Positions 1-8,900 of a stretch of DNA of 64,000 bases are shown piece by piece; positions within the stretch are counted from its first letter, which is position 1, and each line of letters begins with the position of its first letter. The notes beneath the pieces are model-generated. The model saw nothing but the letters and a program-made list of their open reading frames with translations. It was not told the DNA's origin and made no database searches. Source of the DNA: Rhizobium sp. L43 (GTDB lineage Bacteria > Pseudomonadota > Alphaproteobacteria > Rhizobiales > Rhizobiaceae); the NCBI RefSeq assembly GCF_002531725.1, contig NZ_NWSQ01000023.1, positions 1-64,000 of the forward strand, given 5' to 3'. The position numbers and the translations under genes are program-made.

Positions 1-417
1 TTGAGTTTCTCTAGAACGAAAGACTTCGTCGCCAGCAGCGCCGCCGCCCTCGTTCAGTGAGTGGGCTTATAGAACTATCCCCTTTTCCAAGTCAACACAC
101 CAAACAAAAGTTTTTTGACAATTTTGTAACAGGTTGATTCGGCAGGTTTTTTTGCCGGTCGCTATTATCCACAGGGCACCTTTTCCGCGCGGATTCCGGA
201 AAATTCCTTTATCACTTGGTCAAAAATCCATCGGAAAGCCGCTTCCTGCTGCGGAAAGATAACGAGAAAACAGCGGCTTGAGCGGATTTATGGTTAATAG
301 AAGATTAAACTGCCTCTAGCCGCCAGCTTCAAATTTCCGTCACATATCCGCGGCTGACATTTCGGAACCAATCTCGGTCTTGGGTGTTGTCTTTCCCATT
401 GAAGGAAGGAGACCGAC
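1..417. other. Intergenic region at the left edge, with CtrA box
   Basis: I see no convincing gene here. The first 60 bases are open on both strands, but too little is visible to assign them. The stretch from about 60 to 180 is AT-rich and holds one perfect DnaA-box consensus, TTATCCACA at 175-183. A full CtrA-type box lies at 294-308. The region ends in a good ribosome binding site (AAGGAGA) just before the start codon at 418, so it most likely holds the promoter of that gene. Confidence 0.5.
294..308 (+). promoter_or_regulatory. Candidate CtrA binding site
   Basis: The sequence is TTAA, seven bases, TTAA, which matches the full consensus of the alphaproteobacterial cell-cycle regulator CtrA (TTAA-N7-TTAA). 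It lies 110 bases before the start codon of the DUF883-like gene. The pattern is seen directly; that CtrA binds it is inference. Confidence 0.5.
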
Positions 418-756
418 ATGGCTGCCAACACCGATGATATCAGAGCATCTGTCAGCAAAGACATCGCCGCACTTCAACAGGAAGTCTCACGGCTGCAGAA
501 GATGATTTCCGCTCAAGGGGCCGAGGCCTATTACGAAGTGCGCGGTCGCGCCGGCAAGGCTTATGACGAAGCCCTGCCCCGGGCAAAGAACGCCGTCGCC
601 CAGATTAGGGCCGAAGGCGTCGCTGCCGCCGACGCCGCCCGAGAGCACCCGGCCGCAACGACGACTGCGCTGGTACTGGCAGGCGCCATTGGATTCCTCG
701 CCGGATATCTGCTTTCCGGCAGTCACCAGCCGCAACCTCGCCAATGGTGGCGCTGA
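418..756 (+). CDS. DUF883/YqjD-like membrane-anchored protein
   Basis: This 112-residue protein has a hydrophilic, helix-prone N-terminal three quarters (residues 1-75, with heptad-like spacing of Leu, Ile and Ala) and one hydrophobic segment at about 79-100 rich in Ala, Leu and Gly, followed by a short basic tail. The layout is that of the ElaB/YqjD/DUF883 family, tail-anchored inner-membrane proteins; E. coli YqjD is known to associate with ribosomes in stationary phase. The start is set by AAGGAGA eight bases upstream. A perfect CtrA-type box sits in the upstream region. The family call rests on architecture, so the function is inferred. Confidence 0.7.
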   Translation: MAANTDDIRASVSKDIAALQQEVSRLQKMISAQGAEAYYEVRGRAGKAYDEALPRAKNAVAQIRAEGVAAADAAREHPAATTTALVLAGAIGFLAGYLLSGSHQPQPRQWWR

Positions 757-775
757 GCCCGCCGGATTCACGCAT

Positions 776-854
776 AAACCAATTTTTACGCACCCGCCGA
801 TCCGTTTTTCGGCCGGGTGCGTAAACGCTTATGTCTTACAAAAACCAATTTTTA
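776..854. other. Strong hairpin between two direct repeats
   Basis: A perfect 12-base inverted repeat occupies 785-796 and 814-825 (TTTACGCACCCG and its complement), with a further inner stem. It is flanked by two copies of a 13-base direct repeat, AAACCAATTTTTA, at 776-788 and 842-854. It lies between two genes on the plus strand. It lacks a run of T after the stem, so it may be a weak terminator, a processing site or a small repeat element. Confidence 0.5.
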
Positions 855-895
855 ATGCGAGCTGTGGGAACATAAAAAACGAAGGGAGGACTACG

Positions 896-1102
896 ATGGA
901 AAACAAGAGGGCCAACTGCATCATCGAAGTCAGCGTCGACGGCGCCAACGGCCGCCATGCGGTCGGCATCATGAATATGCGCCAGGCACTCGACTTGCCG
1001 GAAATGCCAAGCCTTTCTTATACGCATCCGGATCCGGTCAAGGCCGCCGCCGGTATCGTCATCAGCCGCAAGGAGCTGGCCGGATTCATGGTCTGCCGCT
1101 GA
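896..1102 (+). CDS. Small hypothetical protein, 68 residues
   Basis: I do not recognise this protein. It is 68 residues long, soluble-looking, with no signal peptide or membrane segment and two Cys (residues 8 and 67). The ATG at 896 is preceded by GAAGGGAGGA at a good distance, the main reason to call it a gene and to reject the longer upstream frame. It follows the DUF883-like gene on the same strand after a hairpin. Codon use is like that of the neighbours. Confidence 0.6.
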   Translation: MENKRANCIIEVSVDGANGRHAVGIMNMRQALDLPEMPSLSYTHPDPVKAAAGIVISRKELAGFMVCR

Positions 1103-1258
1103 GGCAGCCGACCCCATCAAGTCCTGGCGGCCCTTTATCCGGAAGCGCTGAGTGTCTTTTGCGGCGCCTGATATTCCTCTCGTTTTTTATTCGTCTTGCT
1201 GGCATCCTTCCGCCGTTCATGCCAAGAGACGGCATCAAAAGCAGGACAAGGACGGCAG

Positions 1259-2065
1259 ATGAGGGAGCGGCGCCCACCGCACAAGACGCGCGAGCGGACA
1301 AAGCTTGCCGATGACGCTGCCGGCAAGCGGGTTACCCTCCCCCGCGCCCTTTCCAAGCTCGGTTATTGCTCCCGCACGCAGGCCGAACGCCTGATTGCCG
1401 AAAACCGCGTCGCTGTCGACGGCCGGGCCGTCACGGATATTTCCGCATGGGTCGATCTTGCAACGGCAAGGATCAGCGTCGACGGCCTGGTTATCGCTGC
1501 CGAGGCGAAAATCTACCTGATGCTCAACAAGCCGCGCGGACTGGTCACCACCCGCCATGATCCCGAAGGCAGGCCGACGGTCTATGATTGCCTCAGGGAT
1601 TTCGACATCCCGCATCTCTCCCCCGTCGGCCGGCTCGACAAGGCGAGCGAGGGCCTGCTGCTTTTCACCAACGACACCGAATTTGCCCAGATCCTGCTCG
1701 ATCCGATCACGCATGTGACGAAGACCTATCATGTTCAGATCGACCGCATCATGGATGACGAGGCGATGGCCGCAATGACATCGGGCATTCGCCACGACGG
1801 CGAGTTGCTGACGGCAACCGCCGCGCGGCGCCTGCGCCAGGGCGACAGGAACTCATGGATCGAGGTCGAACTCGACGAGGGCCGCAACCGCCAGATCCGC
1901 CGCATGCTAGAAACGCTCGGGACGGAATGCCTGCGCCTTGTGCGCGTCGCAATCGGCGAGCTCGAACTCGGCGAACTACCGAAGGGCGCCGTGCGCGCGC
2001 TGACTGCGGCGGAATTGCAGTCGCTGCGGCGGAAAACCGGCATCGAAAAGGCAAGACGCAGTTGA
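1259..2065 (+). CDS. RsuA/RluB/RluE/RluF-family rRNA pseudouridine synthase
   Basis: This 268-residue protein would isomerise a specific uridine in ribosomal RNA to pseudouridine. A basic N-terminal extension precedes an S4 RNA-binding domain (about residues 27-75). The catalytic domain opens with YLMLNKPRG (86-94) and carries the family motif GRLDKASEGLL at 124-134, with D127 as the catalytic aspartate. I chose ATG 1259 over ATG 1196 because the extra residues look unlike the family. The precise target (16S or 23S position) cannot be read from the sequence. The stop codon overlaps possible alternative starts of the following gene, so the two are probably co-transcribed. Confidence 0.9.
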   Translation: MRERRPPHKTRERTKLADDAAGKRVTLPRALSKLGYCSRTQAERLIAENRVAVDGRAVTDISAWVDLATARISVDGLVIAAEAKIYLMLNKPRGLVTTRHDPEGRPTVYDCLRDFDIPHLSPVGRLDKASEGLLLFTNDTEFAQILLDPITHVTKTYHVQIDRIMDDEAMAAMTSGIRHDGELLTATAARRLRQGDRNSWIEVELDEGRNRQIRRMLETLGTECLRLVRVAIGELELGELPKGAVRALTAAELQSLRRKTGIEKARRS

Positions 2066-2079
2066 CTGATGTGACTGGC

Positions 2080-2766
2080 ATGGCGCCGCACGATTTCTGG
2101 CAGGAGTTTGATCCGCCGGACACCTTTGCCGGCGATGGCGAGTTTGCCGCCTTCTATGTCGCCGCACTGGAAGATGGCCGCCAGCTTCGCCTGCCGATCC
2201 GCGTGTTGGCGGACGGCAATCACGCCCTCGCCTCGCTGATCGTCAACCAGGCAAGCTTCGCCGTGCTCGATACGCTCGCCGAAAGCCTCGCCGAAAAGAT
2301 CAGGCCTAGGGGCATCGATGTCTTCGCCGGCCTGCCGACGCTCGGCCTGACGCTTGCCGCCGCCGTGGCGCAGAAGCTCGGTCATAACAGGTACGTTCCG
2401 CTCGGCACCTCACGTAAATTTTGGTACCGCGACGAGCTCTCCGTTGCCCTGTCTTCGATCACCACGCCGACGCAACAAAAGCGCCTCTATATCGATCCGC
2501 GCATGCTGCCGCTGCTGAGCGGACGGCGCGTCGCCTTGATCGACGATGTCATTTCCAGCGGCGCCTCGATCGTCGCGGCTCTTGATCTGCTGACGGCCTG
2601 CGGTATCGAACCGGTCGTCATCGGCGCCGCCATGCTGCAATCGGAGCGCTGGCGCGAAAGCCTGACGGCCGCCGGCCCGCAATGGACCGCGCGCACCGTC
2701 GGCGTCTTCGCAACGCCCCTTCTGGAGCGGAACGCCGCAGGCCGCTGGCAGGCCCCAGCGGCCTGA
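2080..2766 (+). CDS. Phosphoribosyltransferase-family protein
   Basis: This 228-residue protein is a type I phosphoribosyltransferase by fold. The PRPP-binding motif VALIDDVISSGASI stands at 151-164, with the two acidic residues that contact the ribose of PRPP. The substrate base is not evident; the N-terminal half is not the usual short hood of HPRT or APRT. In-frame TTG (2062) and GTG (2071) codons also exist, and TTG overlaps the upstream stop, so the start is uncertain; ATG 2080 was preferred. It follows the pseudouridine synthase by 14 bases. It could act in purine or pyrimidine salvage, but I would not name a pathway. Confidence 0.75.
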   Translation: MAPHDFWQEFDPPDTFAGDGEFAAFYVAALEDGRQLRLPIRVLADGNHALASLIVNQASFAVLDTLAESLAEKIRPRGIDVFAGLPTLGLTLAAAVAQKLGHNRYVPLGTSRKFWYRDELSVALSSITTPTQQKRLYIDPRMLPLLSGRRVALIDDVISSGASIVAALDLLTACGIEPVVIGAAMLQSERWRESLTAAGPQWTARTVGVFATPLLERNAAGRWQAPAA

Positions 2767-2818
2767 TCGATGAACACCAAGTTACGGCCTCGCTTTGTTT
2801 CTCCTGGCTCTGTTCTGG

Positions 2819-2848
2819 CTGTGATGCGATACTCTGTGATGCGATACT
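2819..2848. repeat. Perfect tandem duplication of 15 bases
   Basis: The 15-base unit CTGTGATGCGATACT occurs twice head to tail (2819-2833 and 2834-2848), 25 bases before the start codon of the SAICAR synthetase gene. The two copies are identical, which suggests a recent slippage event or a doubled regulatory site. Confidence 0.85.
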
Positions 2849-2872
2849 TGGGGCCACCTTGACTTCCCGGCA

Positions 2873-3865
2873 ATGAAACGACAGGAAGCCTTCACCCAAT
2901 CACAAGGACAGTCGAGCGCCGTGCGAATCCTCTCCGAAGCCCATTTCCCGGAACTGCCGAATTATTATCGCGGCAAGGTGCGCGAGAATTATGACCTTCC
3001 GGACGGACGCCGGATTATCATCAGCACCGACCGGCTGAGCGCTTTCGACCGCATCCTCAGCTGCATTCCCTATAAGGGCCAGGTGCTGACGCAGACGGCG
3101 CGCTACTGGTTCGAGGCGACTAGGGATATCTGCCCCAACCACGTTCTCAATTATCCGGATGCGAATGTCGTCATCGGCAAGCGGCTCGACATCCTGCCGG
3201 TCGAAATCGTCGTGCGCGGTTATCTCGCCGGCACCACCGGGACCTCGATCCTGACGCTTTACAAGAAGGGTGAGCGCGAGATGTATGGCATGCGCCTGCC
3301 CGACGGCATGCGCGACAACCAGATCCTGCCCGCACCCGTCATCACCCCGACCAGCAAGGAATTCGACGGCGGCCATGACGAACCGCTGACGCCGGACGAA
3401 ATCATCACGCGCGGCCTTCTGACCAAAGAGCAATGGGAGACGTTGTCGCGATACGCGCTCGCCCTCTTTGCCCGCGGCCAGGAGATGGCGGCCAAACGCG
3501 GCCTGATCCTTGTCGACACAAAATATGAATTCGGCACCGATGGCGATGGCAATATCATCCTCGCCGACGAGATCCACACGCCCGACAGCAGCCGCTACTG
3601 GCTTGCCGAAAGCTATCCGGCAAGCTTCGCCGCCGGAAAACGCCCTGATAGTTTCGACAAGGATTTCGTCCGTGCCTGGGTGGCCGAGCGCTGCGATCCC
3701 TATAAGGACGAGATTCCCGAAATCCCCGTCGAACTGATTGAGCAGACCTCGGCCGTCTATATCAAGGCTTACGAGGCGATTACCGGTGAGCGTTTTGTCC
3801 CCGACGATAGCGACGAGACGGCGCTTGCCCGTGTGCGAAACAACCTCGCCCCCTATTTCCCCTGA
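2873..3865 (+). CDS. purC: Phosphoribosylaminoimidazole-succinocarboxamide synthase (SAICAR synthetase), long form
   Basis: The enzyme joins aspartate to carboxyaminoimidazole ribotide with ATP in the eighth step of de novo purine synthesis. The 330-residue protein shows the family signatures: the ATP-lid segment RGKVRENYDL near residue 35, STDRLSAFDR near 51, LPVEIVVRGYLAGTTG near 106, and LVDTKYEFG near 206. It is longer than the ~240-residue form usual in bacteria and resembles the ~300-residue yeast Ade1 type. Rhizobia generally have a short purC beside purSQL, so this is probably a second paralogue. A GTG at 2921 is an alternative start giving a shorter N-terminus. It stands alone, with a 15-base tandem duplication just upstream. 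Confidence 0.9.
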   Translation: MKRQEAFTQSQGQSSAVRILSEAHFPELPNYYRGKVRENYDLPDGRRIIISTDRLSAFDRILSCIPYKGQVLTQTARYWFEATRDICPNHVLNYPDANVVIGKRLDILPVEIVVRGYLAGTTGTSILTLYKKGEREMYGMRLPDGMRDNQILPAPVITPTSKEFDGGHDEPLTPDEIITRGLLTKEQWETLSRYALALFARGQEMAAKRGLILVDTKYEFGTDGDGNIILADEIHTPDSSRYWLAESYPASFAAGKRPDSFDKDFVRAWVAERCDPYKDEIPEIPVELIEQTSAVYIKAYEAITGERFVPDDSDETALARVRNNLAPYFP

Positions 3866-3968
3866 AAAGACGAGGGGCATAGCCGACAGGCCAAGCATCG
3901 GCTTGCGGTTTTTCTCCCAATAGCGCTAGCATTAAAAAGGGTACCGGGCCCGGCCCGGCGGGGGACGG

Positions 3969-4571
3969 ATGATAAAAAGGCCGAGACGCAAGGCCGAGGA
4001 AACGCGGGAGGACATTCTCTCCATGGCGGAGATGCTGTTTCGCGAGCGTGGCTATCTCGCGGTGTCGATCGCCGATATATCAGGCGCCCTGCACATGTCG
4101 CCCGCCAATGTCTTCAAGCATTTCCATTCCAAGGTCGCGCTGATCGACGCGATCGCCGGACGCCATCTAGACAATGCCACCGAGCGTTTCGCCGCCTTCG
4201 AGCAGGACCTGCCGCCCAAGGAGCAACTGCTCCGTTTCGTCCTGCGCCTCCTGGAAGGCCATCTGCAGGACATCCAGAAGAACCCTTACATCTTCGAAAT
4301 GGTGCTTTCGACGATCGAGGCCAAACTCGACGCCGGCAACCGTTATCGGGCCCGGATAGAACAGAAGCTCGGCGAGATCATCCGCGAGGGCATAGCGGAG
4401 GGACGCTATCAGTGCCGCGATCCCGAGAGTGCGGCACGCACCGTCGCAGACGTGCTGGCCTGCGTATTGCACCCGATCCTCATTGCCCGCGACGACAAGG
4501 AAACTCTCGTCCACCGTGCCGAGGACATCGTCGGCTTCGTCGATGCCGCATTGCAAAATAACGCTTGCTAA
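3969..4571 (+). CDS. TetR/AcrR-family transcriptional regulator
   Basis: A 200-residue TetR-type repressor. The N-terminal helix-turn-helix domain covers about residues 10-58 (REDILSMAEMLFRERGY through VFKHFHSKVALID), with the typical recognition helix; the rest is a helical ligand-binding and dimerisation domain that I cannot assign. It lies directly before the RND efflux operon on the same strand, the usual arrangement for a local repressor of such a pump. A dyad that overlaps its own stop codon may be the operator. The ligand is unknown. Confidence 0.9.
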   Translation: MIKRPRRKAEETREDILSMAEMLFRERGYLAVSIADISGALHMSPANVFKHFHSKVALIDAIAGRHLDNATERFAAFEQDLPPKEQLLRFVLRLLEGHLQDIQKNPYIFEMVLSTIEAKLDAGNRYRARIEQKLGEIIREGIAEGRYQCRDPESAARTVADVLACVLHPILIARDDKETLVHRAEDIVGFVDAALQNNAC

Positions 4572-4602
4572 GTGACGATTGCTGACTTACGTCACTTCGT
4601 AA
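4570..4602. promoter_or_regulatory. Candidate operator before the RND efflux operon
   Basis: Two overlapping dyads are seen: AAGTGACG (4570-4577) with CGTCACTT (4590-4597), 12 bases apart, and TTACG (4587-4591) with CGTAA (4598-4602), six bases apart. They sit between the TetR gene and the adaptor gene, 140 bases before the latter. A TetR-type repressor could bind here, but this is inference from position and symmetry only. The region could equally act as a weak terminator of the TetR gene. Confidence 0.35.
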
Positions 4603-4739
4603 AGCCTTTGTTAAATTCGGATAATGGCATTTGAAGCCAAACCAATCCTGACGCTTATAGCAGCCTGCGCTCGGTCAAGCTGAGCCCGTGGCCGAGCCCG
4701 TGGATTGAACGGCCATTGCCACCGCACAGGGAATTCAGA

Positions 4740-5951
4740 ATGATACGGCGCGCCCTCCTCCTCTCCTCGGCCCTGGCGTTCGGCACCCTGCTCGCCGGCT
4801 GCAGCGACGATGCCGGCAAGCCCGCCGGCAATGCAGGCGCAGGTGCCGCACAGCAGGCCGCCGCCGTCGGCGCGGTCACGATGATGAAGGGCACGTTCCC
4901 GATCACGACGATCCTTCCCGGCCGCGCCGAGACATTCCAGACGGCCGATATCCGCCCGCAGGTGAGCGGCCTCATCCGCGAGATCGCCTTTAAGGAAGGC
5001 GGAGAGATCAAGAAGGGCGACCTTCTCTACCAGATCGAAGATGCCCCCTATATCGCCGCCGTCGAGCAGGCCAAGGCGGCAATCTCCAAGGCGCAAGCCA
5101 GCGTGCCGAGCGCCGAAAGCAATCTCGACCGCTACCAGCGCCTCGTCGGCAGCGGCGCCACCCAGATCGAATTCGAAACAGCCAAGACGACGCTGCTCCA
5201 GGCCAAGGCCGAAGTCGAGTCGACGAAGGCAGCACTTTCCGCCGCGCAGATCGATCTCGACCACACCAGGATCGTCGCCCCCTTCGACGGCGTCATCGAC
5301 CAGACGGCCTATAATGTCGGCAACGTCATCTCGGCCAATCAGACGACGGCGCTGACGACGATCCGCCAGCTCGATCCGATCTATATCTCGCTGACGGAAT
5401 CGAGCACCAACCTTTTGAAGCTGCGCGATGCGATGGCCGCCGGCGACATCAAGGGCGCAGACAACGTCGCTTTCCACCTGATCCTCGAAGACGGCAAGGA
5501 ATATAACCAGCAGGGCAAGCTCGACATGTCGAAGCAGGTGGTCAGCGAGACCACAGGCACTTTCATCATCCGCGTGCTCTTTCCCAATCCCGATCGCATC
5601 GTCCTGCCCGGCATGTATGTCCGGGCAACCGTCGTGCTCGGCGCCGAGGCCGGTTATGCGCTGCCGCAGCTGGCGACGAGCCGTGATGCCAATGGCCGGC
5701 TGACGGCACAGTTCATTTCCGCCGACGGCAAGGTCGAAACCCGCGCCTTCGAGAACAGCTCACCCTCCAACAATTCCTGGCTCGTGACCGAAGGCATCAA
5801 GGACGGCGATCAGCTAATCGTCAGCGGCCTGCAGTCGATCACCGCAGGCATGCCGGTGAAACCCGTCCCGATGAAGATCAACGACAACGGCGTGGTCGTG
5901 CCTGCCGAGCAGCCCGCGGCCGGTGATACGCAGAAGCCCGCAGCGAAATAA
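4740..5951 (+). CDS. RND efflux periplasmic adaptor lipoprotein (MexA/AcrA type)
   Basis: A 403-residue membrane-fusion protein that links the inner-membrane pump to the outer-membrane channel. The signal peptide ends in the lipobox LLAGC with Cys at residue 21, so it is lipid-anchored in the periplasm. A biotinyl-lipoyl-like segment (QVSGLIREIAFKEGGEIKKGDLLYQIE, about 74-100), an alpha-helical hairpin (to about 170) and beta-barrel and membrane-proximal domains follow in the usual order; the C-terminus is rich in Pro and Ala. ATG 4740 was chosen because it puts the signal peptide at the N-terminus. It is the first gene of a three-gene efflux operon. Confidence 0.93.
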   Translation: MIRRALLLSSALAFGTLLAGCSDDAGKPAGNAGAGAAQQAAAVGAVTMMKGTFPITTILPGRAETFQTADIRPQVSGLIREIAFKEGGEIKKGDLLYQIEDAPYIAAVEQAKAAISKAQASVPSAESNLDRYQRLVGSGATQIEFETAKTTLLQAKAEVESTKAALSAAQIDLDHTRIVAPFDGVIDQTAYNVGNVISANQTTALTTIRQLDPIYISLTESSTNLLKLRDAMAAGDIKGADNVAFHLILEDGKEYNQQGKLDMSKQVVSETTGTFIIRVLFPNPDRIVLPGMYVRATVVLGAEAGYALPQLATSRDANGRLTAQFISADGKVETRAFENSSPSNNSWLVTEGIKDGDQLIVSGLQSITAGMPVKPVPMKINDNGVVVPAEQPAAGDTQKPAAK

Positions 5952-5998
5952 TCGCAGCCGGCCCCATCGTCACCGTCTCAGCCGCACAGGAACAACCG

Positions 5999-8900
5999 AT
6001 GGCCAAGTTTTTCATCCGACGTCCGATTTTCGCCTGGGTCATTGCGATCACCATCATGCTCGCCGGCCTGCTGGCGATCTTCACGCTGTCGATCTCGCAA
6101 TATCCCGACATCGCCCCGACGACGGTCCGCATCAACGCCACCTACCGGGGCGCGAGCGCCGAGACTGTCGAGAAATCGGTGACGACGATCATCGAGGACG
6201 GCATGACCGGCCTCGATGATCTGACCTACATGACCTCGACCTCGTCGACCGGCTCGGCCAGCATTTCACTGACCTTCGGAACGAGCGTCGACCCCGACAT
6301 CGCCCAGGTGCAGGTGCAGAACAAGCTGCAGCTGGTTCAGTCGCAGCTCCCGGGCGACGTCATCGATGCCGGCATCAGCGTCACCCGCTCGACGTCGAGC
6401 ATTCTTCTCGTCGGCTCGCTCGTTTCGACCGACGGCAAGCGCAACTCGGTCGACCTCGGCAACATCATGTCGACCTCGATCGAGGATCAGATCCAGCGCC
6501 TGGAAGGTGTGGGCAGCATCAACGTCTTCGGTTCGGGTTACGCCATGCGCGTCTGGCTCGATCCGTTCAAGCTCTTGAAATACCAATTGACGCCGAGCGA
6601 CGTCACGTCGGCCATCCAGGCGCAGAACACCCAGGTCTCCGTCGGTTCGCTCGGCGCCCAGCCGGCCATTCCCGGCCAGCAGATCAACGTCACCATCACC
6701 GCCCAAAGCCAGCTGACCACCGTCGCCGATTTCGAGCACATCATCTTGAAGGTTGAAAAGGACGGCGCGACGGTGCGCTTGAGCGACGTCTCGCGCATCG
6801 AGATCGGCCAGGAAAGCTACGGCGGCGGTTCGCGGTATAACGGCCAGCCGTCGACCGGTTTTGCCGTCAATCTCGCGATCGGCGCCAACGCCATCGATAC
6901 CGCAGCCCGCGTCCGCTCCGCCCTCGCGGTCATCGGCCGCACCCTGCCGGCGGGCGTCGAGATCACCTATCCCTACGACACGACGCCTTTCGTGGAATTG
7001 TCGATCGAAAAGGTCGTGCATACGCTGATCGAAGCGATCGTGCTCGTCTTTGTCGTGCTGCTCGTCTTCCTGCAGAACCTGCGAGCAACGCTGATCCCGA
7101 CGATTGCCGTTCCCGTGGTGCTGCTCGGCACCTTCGGGGTGCTGGCTGTCACCGGCTACTCGATCAATACCTTGACGATGTTTGCCATGGTGCTGGCGAT
7201 CGGCCTTCTCGTCGACGACGCCATCGTCGTCGTCGAAAACGTCGAACGCATCATGTCCGAAGAGAAGCTTTCGCCGCTCGAGGCGACGGAAAAATCGATG
7301 GGCGAGATCACCGGCGCCATTGTCGGCATCGCACTCGTCTTGACCGCCGTCTTTATCCCGATGGCCTTCTTCGGTGGTTCGACCGGGATCATCTATCGTC
7401 AGTTCTCGATCACCATCGTCTCCGCCATGCTGCTGTCTGCGCTCGTCGCCCTTGTCCTGACGCCCGCACTTTGCGCCACGATGCTGAAGCCGGTCGGCGA
7501 ACACAGGAAGCATCGCGTCGGCGACTGGTTCAATCGCAATTTCACGCGCTCGACCAACGGTTATGTCAGCGCCATCGGTTATCTCTTGAAGCGGCCGATC
7601 CGCGTCATGCTGGTTTTCCTGTTGGTCGGCGCCGGCTGCGCCTATCTCTTCACCCGCTTGCCGAGCTCCTTCCTGCCGCAGGAAGATCAGGGCGTGCTGC
7701 TGACCATCGTCACCACGCCGCCGGGCTCGACCACGCAGCAGACCCAGGCGGTCGTCGAGAAAGTCGAAAAATACTATCGCGAGAATGAGAAGGATGCCGT
7801 CGAATCGGTGTTCGGCGCGCTAGGCTTCGGCTTCAACGGCTCCGGCCAGAACAGCGCCATCGTCTTCACCAAGCTCAAGGATTTCTCGAAACGCACCGAT
7901 CCGCAGCTGAGCGCCCAGTCGGTGGTCAACCGCGCGCTGCGCAGCTTCTTTGCCATCCGCGAGGCGCAGGTCTTCGCGCTCCTGCCCCCGGCGATCCAGG
8001 GTCTCGGCGTATCGAGCGGCTTCTCCATGTATCTCGTCGATACCGGCGGCCACGGCAACGACGCCCTGACGGCCGCCTCCAAGCGACTGATCCAGATGGG
8101 CAATACGTCGGGCAAGATCGTGGCGCTGCGCAGCAGCAACAAGGAAGTTGAGCCGCAGATGCGCATCGTGCTCGATCAGGAGAAGATCGGCGCCATGGGC
8201 GTCGACATCGCCTCGGTCAATTCGATGCTGTCGATCATCTTCACCGGCCGCGACGTCAACGACTTCACGCTGAACGGCGAGATCAAGCCGGTCTATGTCC
8301 AGGGCGATGCACCCTTCCGCATGCAGCCGGATGATCTCGACCATTGGTATGCCCGCAACACTGCCGGTGAAATGGTGCCCTTCTCCGCCTTTACCAAGAC
8401 GGAGTGGGTGAAAGGCGCGCCATCGCTTGCCCGCTTCAACGCAGTCAGCGCCATTCCGCTCGACGGCGCTTCCGCACCCGGCGTCTCCTCCGGCGATGCG
8501 ATGAACGAAATGGAAGCGCTGACCGAACAGCTCGGCGGCGGTTATACGGTCGCCTGGCAGGGTATCTCCTACCAGGAGCGCCTTTCCGGTTCGCAGGCGC
8601 CGATGCTCTATGCGATCTCGGTTCTCGTGGTCTTCCTCTGCCTGGCGGCACTTTACGAAAGCTGGTCGATTCCCTTCTCGGTGATCATGGCGGTGCCCGT
8701 CGGCATCCTCGGCGCGCTGATCGCGGCCACGCTCTTCAGCCAGGCGAACGACGTCTATTTCAAGGTCGGACTGCTGACGACCATCGGGCTGGCGGCGAAG
8801 AACGCGATCCTGATCGTCGAATTCGCCAAGGACCGCATGGAAAGCGGCATGGGGCTCTACGAAGCGACGCTGGAGGCGGCAAGATTGCGCCTGCGGCCGA

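Noticed and set aside
175..183. Perfect DnaA box TTATCCACA, possible replication origin
   Set aside because: Only a single box was seen, with no cluster of boxes and no dnaA, repABC or parAB genes in the window.
6266..7513. A 415-codon frame antisense to the RND pump gene
   Set aside because: Rich in Asp, His and Arg with no domain; a shadow of the pump gene.
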